This document shows positions 11,940 to 23,809 of a stretch of DNA of 64,000 nt, piece by piece; the first letter of the stretch is position 1, and each line of letters begins with the position of its first letter. This DNA is from Sympetrum striolatum. Its lineage: Eukaryota > Arthropoda > Insecta > Odonata > Libellulidae. The stretch spans positions 86,385,152 to 86,449,151 of the forward strand of contig OX388350.1 of assembly GCA_947579665.1 (NCBI GenBank), written 5' to 3'. The notes under the pieces were generated by a model that saw only the letters and a program-made list of their open reading frames with translations, was not told where the DNA came from and ran no database searches. Made by a program: the position numbers and the translations under genes.

Positions 11940-13110
11940 CTACGAGTAAAATGTTGCTTGCATACTGCAAGCAGATCGACAGCACTAATTTCATGTCGGC
12001 ATCATATCGGGACGGTCCTCAAAAGTAGGTTAAGTATTGAAAATATTCTTATATTTCGCTGCAATTTCTCGGTCCGACATCGAACCCAGGTCTTCCTGGT
12101 GATAATTACTATACAGAAATAAAGAAGATCACAGTCTGTAACTACAGGTGAATACTCAAGCAGAAATATTGGGTTCAAATGCCTCAAACGACGTCCTGAT
12201 TTTCACATATATTCCTTATGTGAGATTTTGTAATTTGCTCTGGCAACGAACCCAGGAACAGCATTGTGTTATTTAATTTTTTTTCTTAAGCCGAGTCTTA
12301 ATATACATCTTCTATCTAAGGAAGAACTTCCTATTATTTCAACAAGTGCATCAAAAAAATAATGTAAAAGTAACCCAACGGATTTTAAATGGACGACGTA
12401 TTTACCGCCCGGCATCGAACCCGGGTCTTTCTGATAATACTTACTATGTAGCACAACAGAAGAGCAGAAGATCACCACTTCTAACTCTGTGTGAACAGTC
12501 ATGTAGAAATATTGGCTGCAACTGCCTCAAACGACGTCCTACTTTTCCCTTATATTCCATATGAGAGAAAGGTTAATGTGCTCTGGCATCGAATCCAGGA
12601 ATAGTACGATCTTAAAAAAAATTTTTTCTTAAACCAATTCTTACCATACATCTTCCAGCCAAGTACAAACTTCCTATCATTTCGATAAGTGCATCAAAAA
12701 TAATAAATGAAAAACTACCATAATGTATTTTAAAGGGCAGATTTTTGCATCCTCCTAGTATCGAACCCAGGATATTTTCAGTATAAGTCATTAATGTTAT
12801 CGATAGATCCTGACCATATCTACCCGCTCCTCGAGTTTTAATTTTCTCTCTGTCCGGGTAGTATTTTTGAAAAATTCCCGAATATCAAAGCAATGCATTT
12901 AAATGAAAAAAATCGGGATTTTGGGGCCCTCTGGAATCGAACTCATGACACTGAGGTTCAAAATCTTAATTTTTCTGGTGGTTAAACGTTATGGCCAATA
13001 GGTCGTAAACATTTCAAGTCAATGACGCTTGTGGTTTAGCCTGTGAATTAGTATCCTATCTGTCTATCTATATGAATATATGAATGAACCTGGAGAAGCA
13101 TCTATATATA
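11940..13110. repeat. ~170-bp diverged tandem array, block 1
   Basis: The motif TCGAACC (or one base off) recurs at 12,080, 12,246, 12,415, 12,589, 12,761 and 12,937, spaced 166, 169, 174, 172 and 176 bp. Between the motifs lie recurrent AACTTCCTAT..TT.GATAAGTGCAT and TCTTAATATACATCTT blocks. On the minus strand the motif reads GGGTTCGA, the core of a pol III B box. Monomers are strongly diverged from each other but blocks are conserved between loci. The block opens with GCATACTGCAAGC, as do two others. Confidence 0.75.
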
Positions 13111-13390
13111 ATAGATAATAAATATTATAAGAAAATTAATAAAAAAATAAACAAAAATTGAAAACAGAGATTAGTAAATATATATCAATGAAATACATAA
13201 ATATATTAATATAAAATAAATAAATATAAATGAATATAAATAAGATAAATATGTATGAATAATATAAATAAATGAATAGATATAAAAATTAATATCTATG
13301 AATAAATACTAATATTATAATAAATTTTAAATTAATAGCATTAAAATAAAACATATATAAAAATAATATAATTAATGATGAAAAAATGGT
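13111..13390. repeat. AT-rich low-complexity tract
   Basis: Degenerate AATA/TAAATA/ATAAATG repeats with almost no G or C. A similar but shorter tract lies at 11,790-11,930. No gene. Confidence 0.8.
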
Positions 13391-13755
13391 TGTAGGCACT
13401 GTTTAAGGGCATTTATTGCGAAATTATTTCTTCCTAACTACGATTAATATGGGTAAGTTTCTATTTGTAGGTAACTATGTGATCTACCGAAATATAATTT
13501 GTTTGTGATTTTAAATAACTCTACTCTGCTATCGCATAAAGGAAATTGCTGCAAATGGGGCCCGAAAAAGTTGGGTATTAGGAAAAAAGAGACTTTTGCT
13601 AAGTACAGTATAAGAAGGATACTGAATTGCCTCTCAGATTATGGTAATGGTTCAGTTTACCAAGGTATATATTTGTTTTTCAATTAAAAAAAGTTCATAT
13701 ATTTGTAGAGATGCAGCATTAATGTCAATGTTTAATAACTAAAGTTTAAACTAAT

Positions 13756-14025
13756 TTTCCTCGAGAGACGGCACTAGGTTCGAAGATTATAAACAAAAGT
13801 TCCAATTTTCCTCAAGAGATGGCATTAGTGTCGAAGTTTATAAACAAAAGTTCCAATTTCCCTCAAGAGATGGCATTAGTGTCGAAATTTATAAACAAAA
13901 GTTCCAATTTCCCTCAAGAGATGGCATTAGTGTCGAAGTTTATAAACAAAAGTTCCAATTTCCCTCAAGAGATGGCATTAGTGTCGAAGTTTAGAAACAA
14001 AAGTTCCAATTACCCTCAAGAGGTA
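13756..14025. repeat. 51-bp minisatellite, about five units
   Basis: Units of 51 bp contain GATGGCATTAGTGTCGAAGT and AAACAAAAGTTCCAATT. Because 51 is a multiple of three, a 72-codon frame of near-identical 17-residue repeats runs through it. I read that as a by-product of the period and not as a protein gene: it has no upstream context and the first units break the frame. Confidence 0.9.
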
Positions 14026-15460
14026 AAAAAACGTTAATGTAAAAGTTAAATTTAAAAAATTCGATCAGTAAATAGACATTTGCCATTTTCGATGTATTCA
14101 TAGGATTCGAATCTTTTTCGAGACGTTTACTTCTGAAATATATCAATAATTAATATAATATCAATAAACAATATAACAATTAATTGATAAAAGTAAATAA
14201 TTTAATACAAATAACTTTCTTTTTTTTAATGCGTACTTCAGCGAAGGAGAACTATATTAATTTTTTTCTTCGTAGCATTATCACGATCACTTCGTCGATA
14301 TTCAAAGGATGACCGTGAGCTCCGGTGAATTTCAAATACATATCGTGACGAAATGTCTTCTGAGACGAGAAAATATCAGTTTTTGCATTCAAGTAATTTA
14401 TACCTGACCATTGCTAACGAATCAACACTGTTTACAACAGATATGAAAGTTTCGTCTTCTTTCAAAACAAACACAGATATATGTATGTAAATCCATTTCT
14501 ATTCTCTGCTTAACTTAGATTATAATAAAATCCATTTAATTCGATAAAACAACCGGCATAGTTTCCCGCCGAACATCGAAAGAAGTGCATTGATTACTTT
14601 TTCCTTTTCTTGATCTTCACTTCTTTTCTTTCCACACTCTGTACCTTACTTCACTGTGGCGTTTGCGGGGTCGGCCGAGAGGCAAATAGCACACCGATCA
14701 GAGGAAGTAAAAAGTAGAGTGTAAGATGTGGACAACTAACCTAAGACTGAATTAATTCAAAGAAATGTATCAAAGGCGTCAAACACACGTAATACTGAGG
14801 CAGTACCCCCATAAATTTCTAATAAATCCAGATTTAAGGGTGGCTTGAACCATACCCGCCATCTTCAGTCGATTATTACAAATGCTTTAAAATTTAAACA
14901 ATCCCGCGATGTGACGTCTTCGGTGACGTAGATTGGCGGCAGACTTTAAACTAGAAAAGCATTAGAAAACGGACGTAAGATGGCTCTTAAACGCACAGTA
15001 TCGCAAGGCCGCTTCTTAGTGTCTTTTCGATAAGGGTGCTTTAGGTAATATCCCAGCAATGAGAAATTAGACGCAATTAATTAATTACCTTGAGGAAAAT
15101 AAGTTCCTATTAATTTCCTAATTGTTATGCCCCTCTTTACCTCCCCATTTGGATGTGCTTATCGCCTCACTTAAAGCCGTTCTCGGAAACCTGGGAGTGA
15201 AGTGAGATACACAGTCTGAAAAGAAACGAAGTTGAGATTAATAAAAGAAAGCAAATTCTCACCTACTCCCTTCATTATGCTGCAGGATACTACGCCGATA
15301 TTTTCATCGACGTATATGTTCTTTCTCGTCCATGCGCGGCTGGAACTTCAAAGGAACATTAATGGAGTGTTACTCACCGATTTAATTCATACTCGTTTGA
15401 TTCAGAGCTGATGGCGAAAAATATAATATGTGAAATCATTCGTGACCTAGGAGCCGAGGT
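14026..15460. other. AT-rich DNA, no supportable gene
   Basis: There is an AT-rich start (14,120-14,230) and then mixed sequence up to the target duplication of the hAT element at 15,461. I see no domain-bearing ORF and no repeats beyond short ones. Confidence 0.45.
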
Positions 15461-16339
15461 ATTCGAGGTAGGGATGCCACATCGTCCAAAAAACATCGAG
15501 TGGTCGATGTATCGATGTTTATAAAAGTACTCATCACTCACTCATTAAACATCGAAAAAAAACATCGATATATTGATGTATCGAGTGTTTTTCTTTTAAG
15601 ATGGGTTGTACGAAATTCCAGCTAGTTAGGATTGACGACATTATTTTATTAATTAAGAAGACGATGGAAAGAATGGAATCGGAATTCTGAGCATGGTAAA
15701 ATTGACGTTTTGGATTAATTCTATATCTCCCTTGATACTGAAGATATCTAGACAAAACTTCCGACATGTTGTAGATAAAGAACAATCCGAAACGAAAATT
15801 TTACCTTGGGCATTTCCAAAGCAAGGGAATGGTGACTTTATGAGCGAAGAATATAGAATAATACCTATTGGTGGAAAAAGAGGAAGAAATGTGGTGACTA
15901 TCAAACTCAAGTACTCACAAGTTTTTGGGCTCGAATAAAGTTACTTTGAGTGAAATATAATTGATTACATTTCAGTGTCAATTTCTTTTCAAAGAAATAG
16001 TTGAATACAATTACAAGTAAGTTACTTACGTAATTTACCAAGAGCTTTGGAATGAAATAATCAGCTTTCCAATTTACATTTTTCTTGTAACGTGAACAGC
16101 TAAATTTTAATAACCGTTCTTTAAATTTTCATTTCAACCTAACCTTTGAATTTGTTGATGAAATACTTCGGAACAAATTTTTCCTACCATTTGATAGTAT
16201 CTTTATCAATCTAAAATATGACCCTTATATAATTCCCATACATTTTAAGGCACTTCTTATCATTAGGCTTTAGAATAAAATATAAAGTAATGTTTTTGAA
16301 ATAATGGTGACAATGAATTTTCTCTTAATAATATAATAT

Positions 16340-17125
16340 TAATCATTTAAACCGAGTCTTAATATACATCTTCTTGGAAAGCAAGAAGTTCCTATCATTT
16401 CGATAAGTGCATGAAAAACTACCCCAATGTGTTTTATATGGGAGATATATTTACCAACTGGCATCGAACCCGGGTCTTTCTGGCAATACATCCTATGCAG
16501 CACAATAGAAGATCACCATTTCTAACTATGTGTGAAAATTAAGCAGAAATATTGGCTGTAACTGCTTGAAACGACGTCCTACTTTTCCCTTATATTCCTT
16601 ATGTGAGAAATTTTAATGTGCTTTGGCATTGAACCCAGGAAATGTACGATCTTATCTAAATGTTTTTCTTAAACCGATTCTTAATAAGCATCTTGTAGCG
16701 TAGCGAGAACTTCCTATCGTTTCGATAAGTGCATCAAAAAAATAAAGAAATACTACCTCAATGTATTTTAAAGGGCAGATTTTTGCATCGTTTTAGCACC
16801 GAACCCAGGATATTTTTTGTGAAGATCATTCATGTTTTCGATAGATCATGGCCATATATATATGCTCCTTGAGTTTTGATTCTCTACCTATCCGGGAAGT
16901 ATTTCTTTTAATCCCGAAAATCAAAGCAATGCTTTTAAAGGGGAAAAATCGGGACTTTGGGGCCCTCTGGAATCGAACCCATGACACAGAGGTTCAAAAT
17001 CGCAATTTTTCTGGCGGTTACACGTTATGGCCAATACGTTGTAAAAATTTCTAGTCGATGAATGGTTTAGCCTGTGAATTTGTATCCTCTCTCTATATAT
17101 GGATACATGAATGTATCCGGAGAAG
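16340..17125. repeat. ~170-bp diverged tandem array, block 2 (inside the hAT)
   Basis: B-box-like motifs lie at 16,464, 16,629, 16,799 and 16,973, spaced 165, 170 and 174 bp. Monomer order matches the last four monomers of block 1: the same GGCATCGAACCCGGGTCTTT first, the same GGGGCCCTCTGGAATCGAAC last. So this is a transposed or duplicated ~800-bp stretch of the same array. Confidence 0.75.
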
Positions 17126-17539
17126 CATCTTTATATATATTAGATAGGTAAATGAAACATGAAAAACTGAATTTTATGGCATTTAAGGTTATTTTCACTC
17201 ATAGAATAGTTTTCAAATACATAGGAATGTTGATATATTAAAATTTGTATCTTACAAACTTGAAAGCTTTGGCAACGATTGAAATTATCGACAAATGAAC
17301 GCATAATACGAATTAGGAAATGAATTATAAGTGTTGTATATCGTACAGGCGTAAAATGAATCGCTGTGTGCGTATCACTCCACCGATGGAGCGATGGTAG
17401 TAAACGTAGGAAAACATTTGTCACGCTGTTTTTACCTTTACTTGTTTCCCTACACACGAATGATTGATGGCATAAGTGGGGAAGGTTCATTTGTATTCTT
17501 AAAAAGGCTTTTGATACTCATAAGCAATGCATTTATTGG
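17126..17539. other. hAT interior with no recognisable content
   Basis: A 116-codon minus-strand frame (17,140-17,490) shows no domain. It lies between array block 2 and the first minisatellite. I see nothing I can name. Confidence 0.4.
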
Positions 17540-18095
17540 TCAACCAAAAACATTCCTTACTCCGCGCTCCTCTTCTAAAACATCGGTGCGATTTTGAGTG
17601 TTTTGAAAAACATTCGTTACTACCCGCTCCTCTTCTAAAACATCGGTGCGATGTTGAGTGTTTCGATAACATTCGTTACTCCCCGCTCCTCTTCTAAAAC
17701 ATTCATGCGATGTTGAGTGTTTTGAAAAACATTCGTTACTACCCGCTCCTCTTCTAAAACATCGGTGCGATTTTGAGTGTTTTGAAAAACATTCGTTACT
17801 ACCCGCTCCTCTTCTAAAACATCGGTGCGATGTTGAGTGTTTTGATAACATTCGTTACTCCCCGCTCCTCTTCAAAAACATCGGTGCGATGTTGAGTGTT
17901 TCGATAACATTCGTTACTCCCCGCTCCTCTTCTAAAACATCCATGCGATGTTGAGTGTTTTGAAAAACATTCGTTACTACCCGCTCCTCTTCTAAAACAT
18001 CGGTGCGATGTTGAGTGTTTTGATAACATTCGTTACTCCGCTCCTCTTCTAAAACATCGGTGCGATGTTGAGTGTTTTGAAAACATCGAGTCGAT
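17540..18095. repeat. ~60-bp minisatellite 1 inside the hAT (nine units)
   Basis: Nine units of 59-60 bp, each with CCGCTCCTCTTCTAAAACAT and the palindrome AACATCGGTGCGATGTT. Unit types alternate (GTTTTGAAAAAC versus GTTTCGATAAC; CGGTGCG versus CATGCG), which gives a partly higher-order pattern. The palindromic AACATCG motif is the same one that crowds the element ends, so the array looks like amplified subterminal sites. The frames running through it are artefacts of the repeat. Confidence 0.92.
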
Positions 18096-18102
18096 ACATC
18101 TT

Positions 18103-19470
18103 TTAGCGGAGCGAGAACTTCCTATCATTTTGATAAGTGCATTAAAAAAATAACGAAAAACTATCCCTATGTATTTTAAATACAAAATTTTTGCATCGTC
18201 CTAGCATCGAACCCAGGAGGTTCTCATTAGAAGTCATTCATGTTTTCGATAGATCGTGACCATATCTGTAAACTCCTTGAATTTTGATTCTATACCTATC
18301 CGGGAAGAATTATTTAAAAATTTTTGAAAATCCCCACCATATATCTTTATGGAGAAAATTGTGACTTTGGGGCCTTCTGGAATCGAACCCATGACACTGA
18401 GGTTCAAAGTCGGCTTTCTTCTGGAAGTTACACGTTATGGCCACTACGCCGTAAAAATTTCAAGTCAGTGGCACTTGTAGAACATGGTTAGAAATTGGAT
18501 CCCCTATGAATGTGTATATATTGAATGTATAGATACGAGTAAAAGATACTTACATACTGCAAGCATATAAAATGTATTTCTAATCTTTATTCACATTGCA
18601 AGTTTTGAGTTTCAATGTCATTGGGAAGAGGTATAAAAAATTTAAAAATCATAGCAATTTCTAATTTTTGGAGACGCCTGGAGTCGAACCTAGGACCTAT
18701 TAGCGGATGCAAATGGGCTATTATAACCTGTTAGGAATGCTAAGTTTGAAGTCCATATCATACCGGGAAGGTCCTGAAATAAGACTCCATTATCCCCATC
18801 TGAAATGCATAGGACAATGTAAATGGCTTTCTGGGATCGAACCAAGGACGATCAAGGAATGCTAAAACACGTATTTGAAATGAATCTATGATATTTATTT
18901 ACATGCCTAGTTTTATGTTTCTATATTATCAGGAAGAGCTTCAAAAAATTCTTAAACATCGTAACAATTATTAATTTTAGAGGCCCCTAGTGTCGAACCC
19001 AGGACTTATTGGTAGCTGTAAACAGACCTTAAGACTTGATTATATTTATTGCAAAGTTTGAAGTCCATATCATGCCGGGAAGTACCTAAAATTTGTTACC
19101 GTTATCTCCATAAGAAATGCATTGAGGAATGTAAATAAAGGAATCGAACCAAGGACAATCAGCGAAACGTTCAACAACGTACATAAACGATATTTACGAT
19201 CTCTATCTACATGCCGAGTTTCAAGTTTCCATCTTATCGGGAAGTGATTAAAAAAAATCTTAAAAATTTCAGTGTAAATTAAACGGGAGAATATTTGCCC
19301 TGACCTAGCGTCGAACCAAGGATAATCTTCGATGATGTCTTAATAGTTTTCATCGGATACGCACGGCCTCCAGCGATAACTCGAATTTCAACACTCTACT
19401 TTACCGGAAAGTGCCTCAAAACAATTTTCGAAAATACCCGCAATGTATCTTTATGGAGAAAATCTAAATC
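18103..19470. repeat. ~170-bp diverged tandem array, block 3 (inside the hAT)
   Basis: Motifs occur at 18,207 and 18,383 (176 bp apart), then 18,684, 18,837, 18,993, 19,144 and 19,311 (153, 156, 151, 167 bp). A second recurrent element is a TATC.GGGAAG block about 80 bp from each B-box-like motif. The first part repeats the end of block 2, including the AGCG.AGCGAGAACTTCCTAT block. Confidence 0.75.
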
Positions 19471-19474
19471 GGAA

Positions 19475-19830
19475 AATGTCTTCCAAAACATCGGTGCGAT
19501 GTTGAGTGTTTTGAAAAACATTCGTTACTACCCGCTCCTATTCTAAAACATCGGTGCGATTTTGAGTGTTTTGAAAAACATCGTTGCTACCCGCTCCTAT
19601 TCTAAAACATCGGTGCGATGTTGAGTGTTTTGAAAAACATTCGTTACTACCCGCTCCTCTTCTAAAACATCGGTGCGATGTTGAGTGTTTTGAAAAACAT
19701 TCGTTACTACCCGCTCCTATTCTAAAACATCGGTGCGATTTTGAGTGTTTTGAAAAACATTCGTTGCTACCTGCTCCTCTTCAAAAACATCGGGTCGATG
19801 TTGAGTGTTTTGAAAAACATCGAGCCGATG
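19475..19830. repeat. ~60-bp minisatellite 2 inside the hAT (six units)
   Basis: Same unit as the 17.5-18.1 kb array, six copies, running directly into the right subterminal region of the hAT (AACATCGAGCCGATGTTCC onward). This contiguity shows that the unit derives from the element's own end. Confidence 0.92.
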
Positions 19831-19930
19831 TTCCACTCATTTTCGTACCACTCGATGTTTCCGATGTATCGGCAAAAAAACATCGAGTAGTCCGATACAT
19901 CGATGTCGATGTGGCATCCCTAATTCGAGG

Positions 19931-21559
19931 TCAAAAATTGCAAACTGGCCACCCGGGCCCCTCGCTAAGACGCCGTACTCCTAGACGCGGATACCGGGCG
20001 GGAGCGCCGATGCAGTCGCCGCGATAACGAAGCGCGGTCGGAATTTCGAATGGTTTTCAACGGTTTTCATTCTACAATTAGTTAAGAATGAAATAAATTT
20101 CGATTACATGGATTCAAATTTGATTAGTATTTACTTCATATTTTTAAACACAAAAGTGAATTTTTTCAAAAAATCTTTGAAACACAGATTAAGTTCACAG
20201 TGAGCATTCACTTTAAGAAGGTTGTATTCCCACATACAGTTTCGTCTTCTACACTTTCGCATTGACTTTTATAAATATTTTCATTAAAACAATGCTGCAC
20301 CGGAGTGAGAAGAGAGTCGGGGTGCTGCTCTATATATCCTGCTTTGAATCACGTGCACTCAATAAAATTTTTAAATCTGGGGCCTGGAATTGAAAATGTG
20401 CATGCGAAAATACGACGACAAATCGAATTTTCAAAACCAAAAAAGGCGAAGTTGCGATCTGGGCAAAGTTTTTCGCGATTATCTCGGAAACTATTGGTCT
20501 TAGAGAAAAGTATTTAATATAAAAGTCGTGCAAAATTGCGTAATACACAACATTTATGCAAATTTGAATGTAGTACATTTGTCGCAATTTGAGGAAGAAA
20601 AGGCAGAAGAACCACTTCCGGTTTCATCTTAACTTGCCTCCATTTTCTCGAAAATGGAAATAATCTAGTCGCATTTGGACTCAATTTAAAACTTTCGGCA
20701 ATATTTATCAAAATCATAAACGGATTCGTAATTTTGACAGCGCAAAAAAAGAAAAACTCATAATTTTAATCCAGTGTAGAAAATCCTCGTAGAAAATGAA
20801 ATAATTAAATAAAACGTTTTCTCAACCATAAATGCGACGTAAAATTTCCATAAATAGCGAGAGGTTGACAACTTCGGACCAATGCTTACATTCAAATCAT
20901 TTTATTAATTTATAACAATAAATAATTTCGATAAAAAGTAAGACTTCAAAGGAGACCAGTTTCAAAAGAACACAATTAAAAAAGGAAGCGATGAAAAATT
21001 TCAAATCGTTCTAATTCGGGTCTTAAATGCAAAGTAAATCGAAGCAGATGCACTTCAGAAAGAAGACAGTAAAACCCGTATTTTCGTCAAAAAGAGGCAA
21101 TCGAAGTTTTAAATCTTTAGACGACTATTTCGAGCAGAGCTTCCTTTATAAAATGAACATGAATTTCTAATCCGCTCGCTTTTGAAGGAAAGCGAAAAAT
21201 AATTAACAGCTGATTTTCTTGGAGGTAGTTCCGACCAAGCTCAAACTCACAAACAGTAAAGCCCTTCACAATGACATCTTAAAGTTCCGATGCTTCCCTT
21301 TAGAAAGAGATTTTTCTACTCACAATCGAGTTTTATAAAGGAAAGGGAAGTTTGTATCTAACCTTCAAAATTCTGACTCTTTCAAATAATATACGCTGAC
21401 GGAATATCCTATATTTTATGGTATCTATATAGTAATATGCAAAGAGAAAATTCTGTAACTCTTTTTAGGCGCATTGATTATCAGGGAGGAGAGTGAGATT
21501 TGGCATACTCAAAACTTATGTAGAGGAGGGTTAGAAGATAACTGATATCTTTGTCCAAA
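19931..21559. other. No supportable gene
   Basis: The first 100 bp right of the hAT are GC-rich (GGGCGGGAGCGCCG), then AT-rich. Two overlapping frames at 20,305-20,717 lack domains. No terminal repeats were found. Confidence 0.45.
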
Positions 21560-21870
21560 GTATCCTTGGTTCGACTCTGGACGACTCGAATCGTCTCTCG
21601 TATATGAAATGCACGTAAAGATGGTTTTGATCGATTGCAAACATTTTTTTCTTTCGCGGAATTAAATCAGAAATAATGGTCGTACGAAATCAAGATGAAC
21701 ACCAAAAGAAAGGAAATTAAATGAAGATTCTTATTTCGGTCGTTTAATGTCGCATTCGAGTCGAAATTGAGAGAATTCAGACGAAAATAACGGAAGATAT
21801 GCGTTTATTTTGTGAGCGTAAACAATTCCCTAACGACGACGGTGATTGTTGAACTCTCGAACATAAATGA
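21560..21870 (-). repeat. Interspersed repeat family P, copy 2
   Basis: Minus-strand copy with the ACCAAAAGAAAGGAAATTAA and GAAGATTCTTATTT blocks (complements of the family core). A GGTTCGACTCTGGACG motif lies near 21,570, at the position where other copies also carry a TTCGA motif. Confidence 0.75.
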
Positions 21871-22563
21871 AGGAAAGATAGGCTCATAAGAAATATATTG
21901 GGAAGAAGAACGGACATTTTAGGGCAACAAAACCAAATAAAACTTCTCAAATTTAAATTCATTGTTATATTTATTCGTATTATATCACCTTCTATGATGT
22001 ACTTTCTAAATCTGTCCTGTTTAAAACAAATTGAAATAAAAATGACATTAAATAAACTATACATATTTCTAAAGAACGATCAACTTTGCGCTGCACTTAG
22101 ATGGATCCAAAAAGGATTGATTGAACTTACTTTTGTATGCCATCCTATCATTATATCCTGATTTTTTATTATTCTTCAACCCAGCCGCGCTTCGCTGAGG
22201 CTCTGTCAGATATGAAGTCAGTGAAAAAGTAATTAAAGGTATTCTACGGATTCACCGAGAAAACAAATCATTCAATTCTTATACTCTAAAGGAAAGGAAA
22301 ATATTTTGATAGAAAGTGATGGCTGCCACACTAAGACTCTTATATATACTTATGGATACTCGATATCATTCAGATATTGCAACTGCTTGCGTCTTTGCTG
22401 TATATGTTCTTGGCGTTGTTAAGACGATTGAGATTCAACCCGTACCTATACATCTAAGACGACGATCAAGTAGAAAGAAACGAATCGAACTGAATGCAAC
22501 TATCAAATACTCAGTAACTCACAATTTGTTTTTCGAAAGCAGATCATTAAATCGTTTCCAAAA
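21871..22563. other. No supportable gene
   Basis: Short frames only (up to 95 codons), no domains. It ends where HINE-like copy C begins. Confidence 0.4.
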
Positions 22564-22776
22564 CAAAAAATCTGATGTGGCCAGCACATGACTTTCTCCA
22601 TATATAAGATGTAAATATTTATCTACGACAGTATTTTCGAACTCTATATTCTATCTAAACTTGGAAGATGAGTGATTAATTTATATATTATTATCTTTTA
22701 CGTCACAAACTTAATAAATAATGTTTTTCGGGACATGTTCGATGAAAAATGATGAATTTGGCCTTTCGCCCCAGCG

Positions 22777-23765
22777 CACTGTGGTCCAAAATCGAAAAAA
22801 GCCGGACAAAAGTCCAAAATGGCTTTTTTTGAGATACAAATTTGAAACTTTGCATATATATAGCCAAATGATTGCTGATTATGGAACAGTAAGTCGTTCT
22901 CCATAAATCGTATGCGTTACTTAGATACGAAGGGTCAAACATGACTAAACTTTCAAAAACACGCCCGATTCTATTTTTCGTCGAAAATCTTATAAGTTAA
23001 GCTAATAGTGGACTTGTGGAAGGAATTTAGTGGAATAAAAAACATTATATTCGATCAGAATGGTACTTTATCTATACTATCCATCAGTTTCAAGGATATT
23101 GGTCAATATTTGTGTAGTGTTTCATCACAAAATGGCGGACGCTTTTTTCAGACAAATTTTGACATAAAGTAGTCGATATCTTTTGTTTAAAAAATATGTG
23201 CAGCGGGAAATTACACCAGAGTATTGGGTGAAGACAGTTTGAGAATATCCAGCATAGATCTTATATGAACGTTACCGACCACGAAAATAAACGCGATTTT
23301 TCGATCGCGCTGCATGATCCGGGTCCGAGCTGCTGGGTCTGGAAGCACGGCGGCTTCGTTGGATTGTTTTAGTTTTTAGGACCTTAACTCTATAAAATCG
23401 CCGTTTTTAAGCTATGTATGCTGTTACTATCACTGTCACTGTTCAGAAATTCCATATCAAAGATATGGAGAGGATATTTGATCGTGCGAATGAGTCAATG
23501 GATGCGGTACTCTGGTAAATACGATAAGTTTTGGATACTTTATGGATTCTTGCCGCGAGTTAGAAATATCCTTCTACTTTTGAGACACTTAGTAAGTTCG
23601 AATGTACGGTAACGGGTTCATGCATTGCAGAAAGGGCACCATCTGATTGTTTTTCTACCACTTACCCTTTCCACCCTCGCTGACGAGAGCCACGCGAAAA
23701 GGGGCTTTTGTGACACCGCGCAGCCTTTAACGGCATTTACCGGGTTTTTCCACAAATTCATTTCC
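22777..23765 (+). repeat. Transib-2 left long inverted repeat
   Basis: About 989 bp, pairing with 25,988-26,975. The arms are near-identical, for example over the 195 bp at 23,418-23,612 versus 26,334-26,140, which encode the same 64-residue frame. The arm ends just before the presumed transposase start region. That frame is probably incidental. Confidence 0.9.
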
Positions 23766-23809
23766 TTTCCCTTTAAGAAATGAATCTTAACATGCAGTTC
23801 TAGTTTGGC

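Larger units (their letters stand above)
15469..19922. mobile_element. hAT-type DNA transposon (non-autonomous) with 8-bp TSD
   Basis: The ends are TAGGGATGCCACATCG at 15,469 and CGATGTGGCATCCCTA ending at 19,922, perfect 16-bp inverted repeats. They are flanked by an identical 8-bp duplication ATTCGAGG (15,461-15,468 and 19,923-19,930). TIR style and an 8-bp TSD fit the hAT superfamily. Both subterminal zones are crowded with AACATCGA/TCGATGTT motifs, the kind of clustered sites hAT transposases bind. No transposase is encoded; the longest interior frame (15,693-15,938, 81 codons) has no recognisable domain. The interior instead holds two ~170-bp array blocks and two minisatellites, so it must be mobilised in trans if at all. 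Confidence 0.85.

Noticed and set aside
13819..14037. 72-codon frame with a 17-residue repeat
   Set aside because: The 51-bp minisatellite keeps one frame open by its period; no start context and no relatives.
17540..18029. Minus-strand Cys/His-containing repeat frames resembling zinc-finger arrays
   Set aside because: Translation of the ~60-bp minisatellite. Spacing does not fit a zinc-finger fold, and the plus-strand array at 19.6 kb gives an equally good open frame in the other direction.
23418..23612. 64-codon frame present identically in both Transib-2 arms
   Set aside because: Identity follows from the inverted repeat; no start context or domain. Kept only as evidence of arm similarity.
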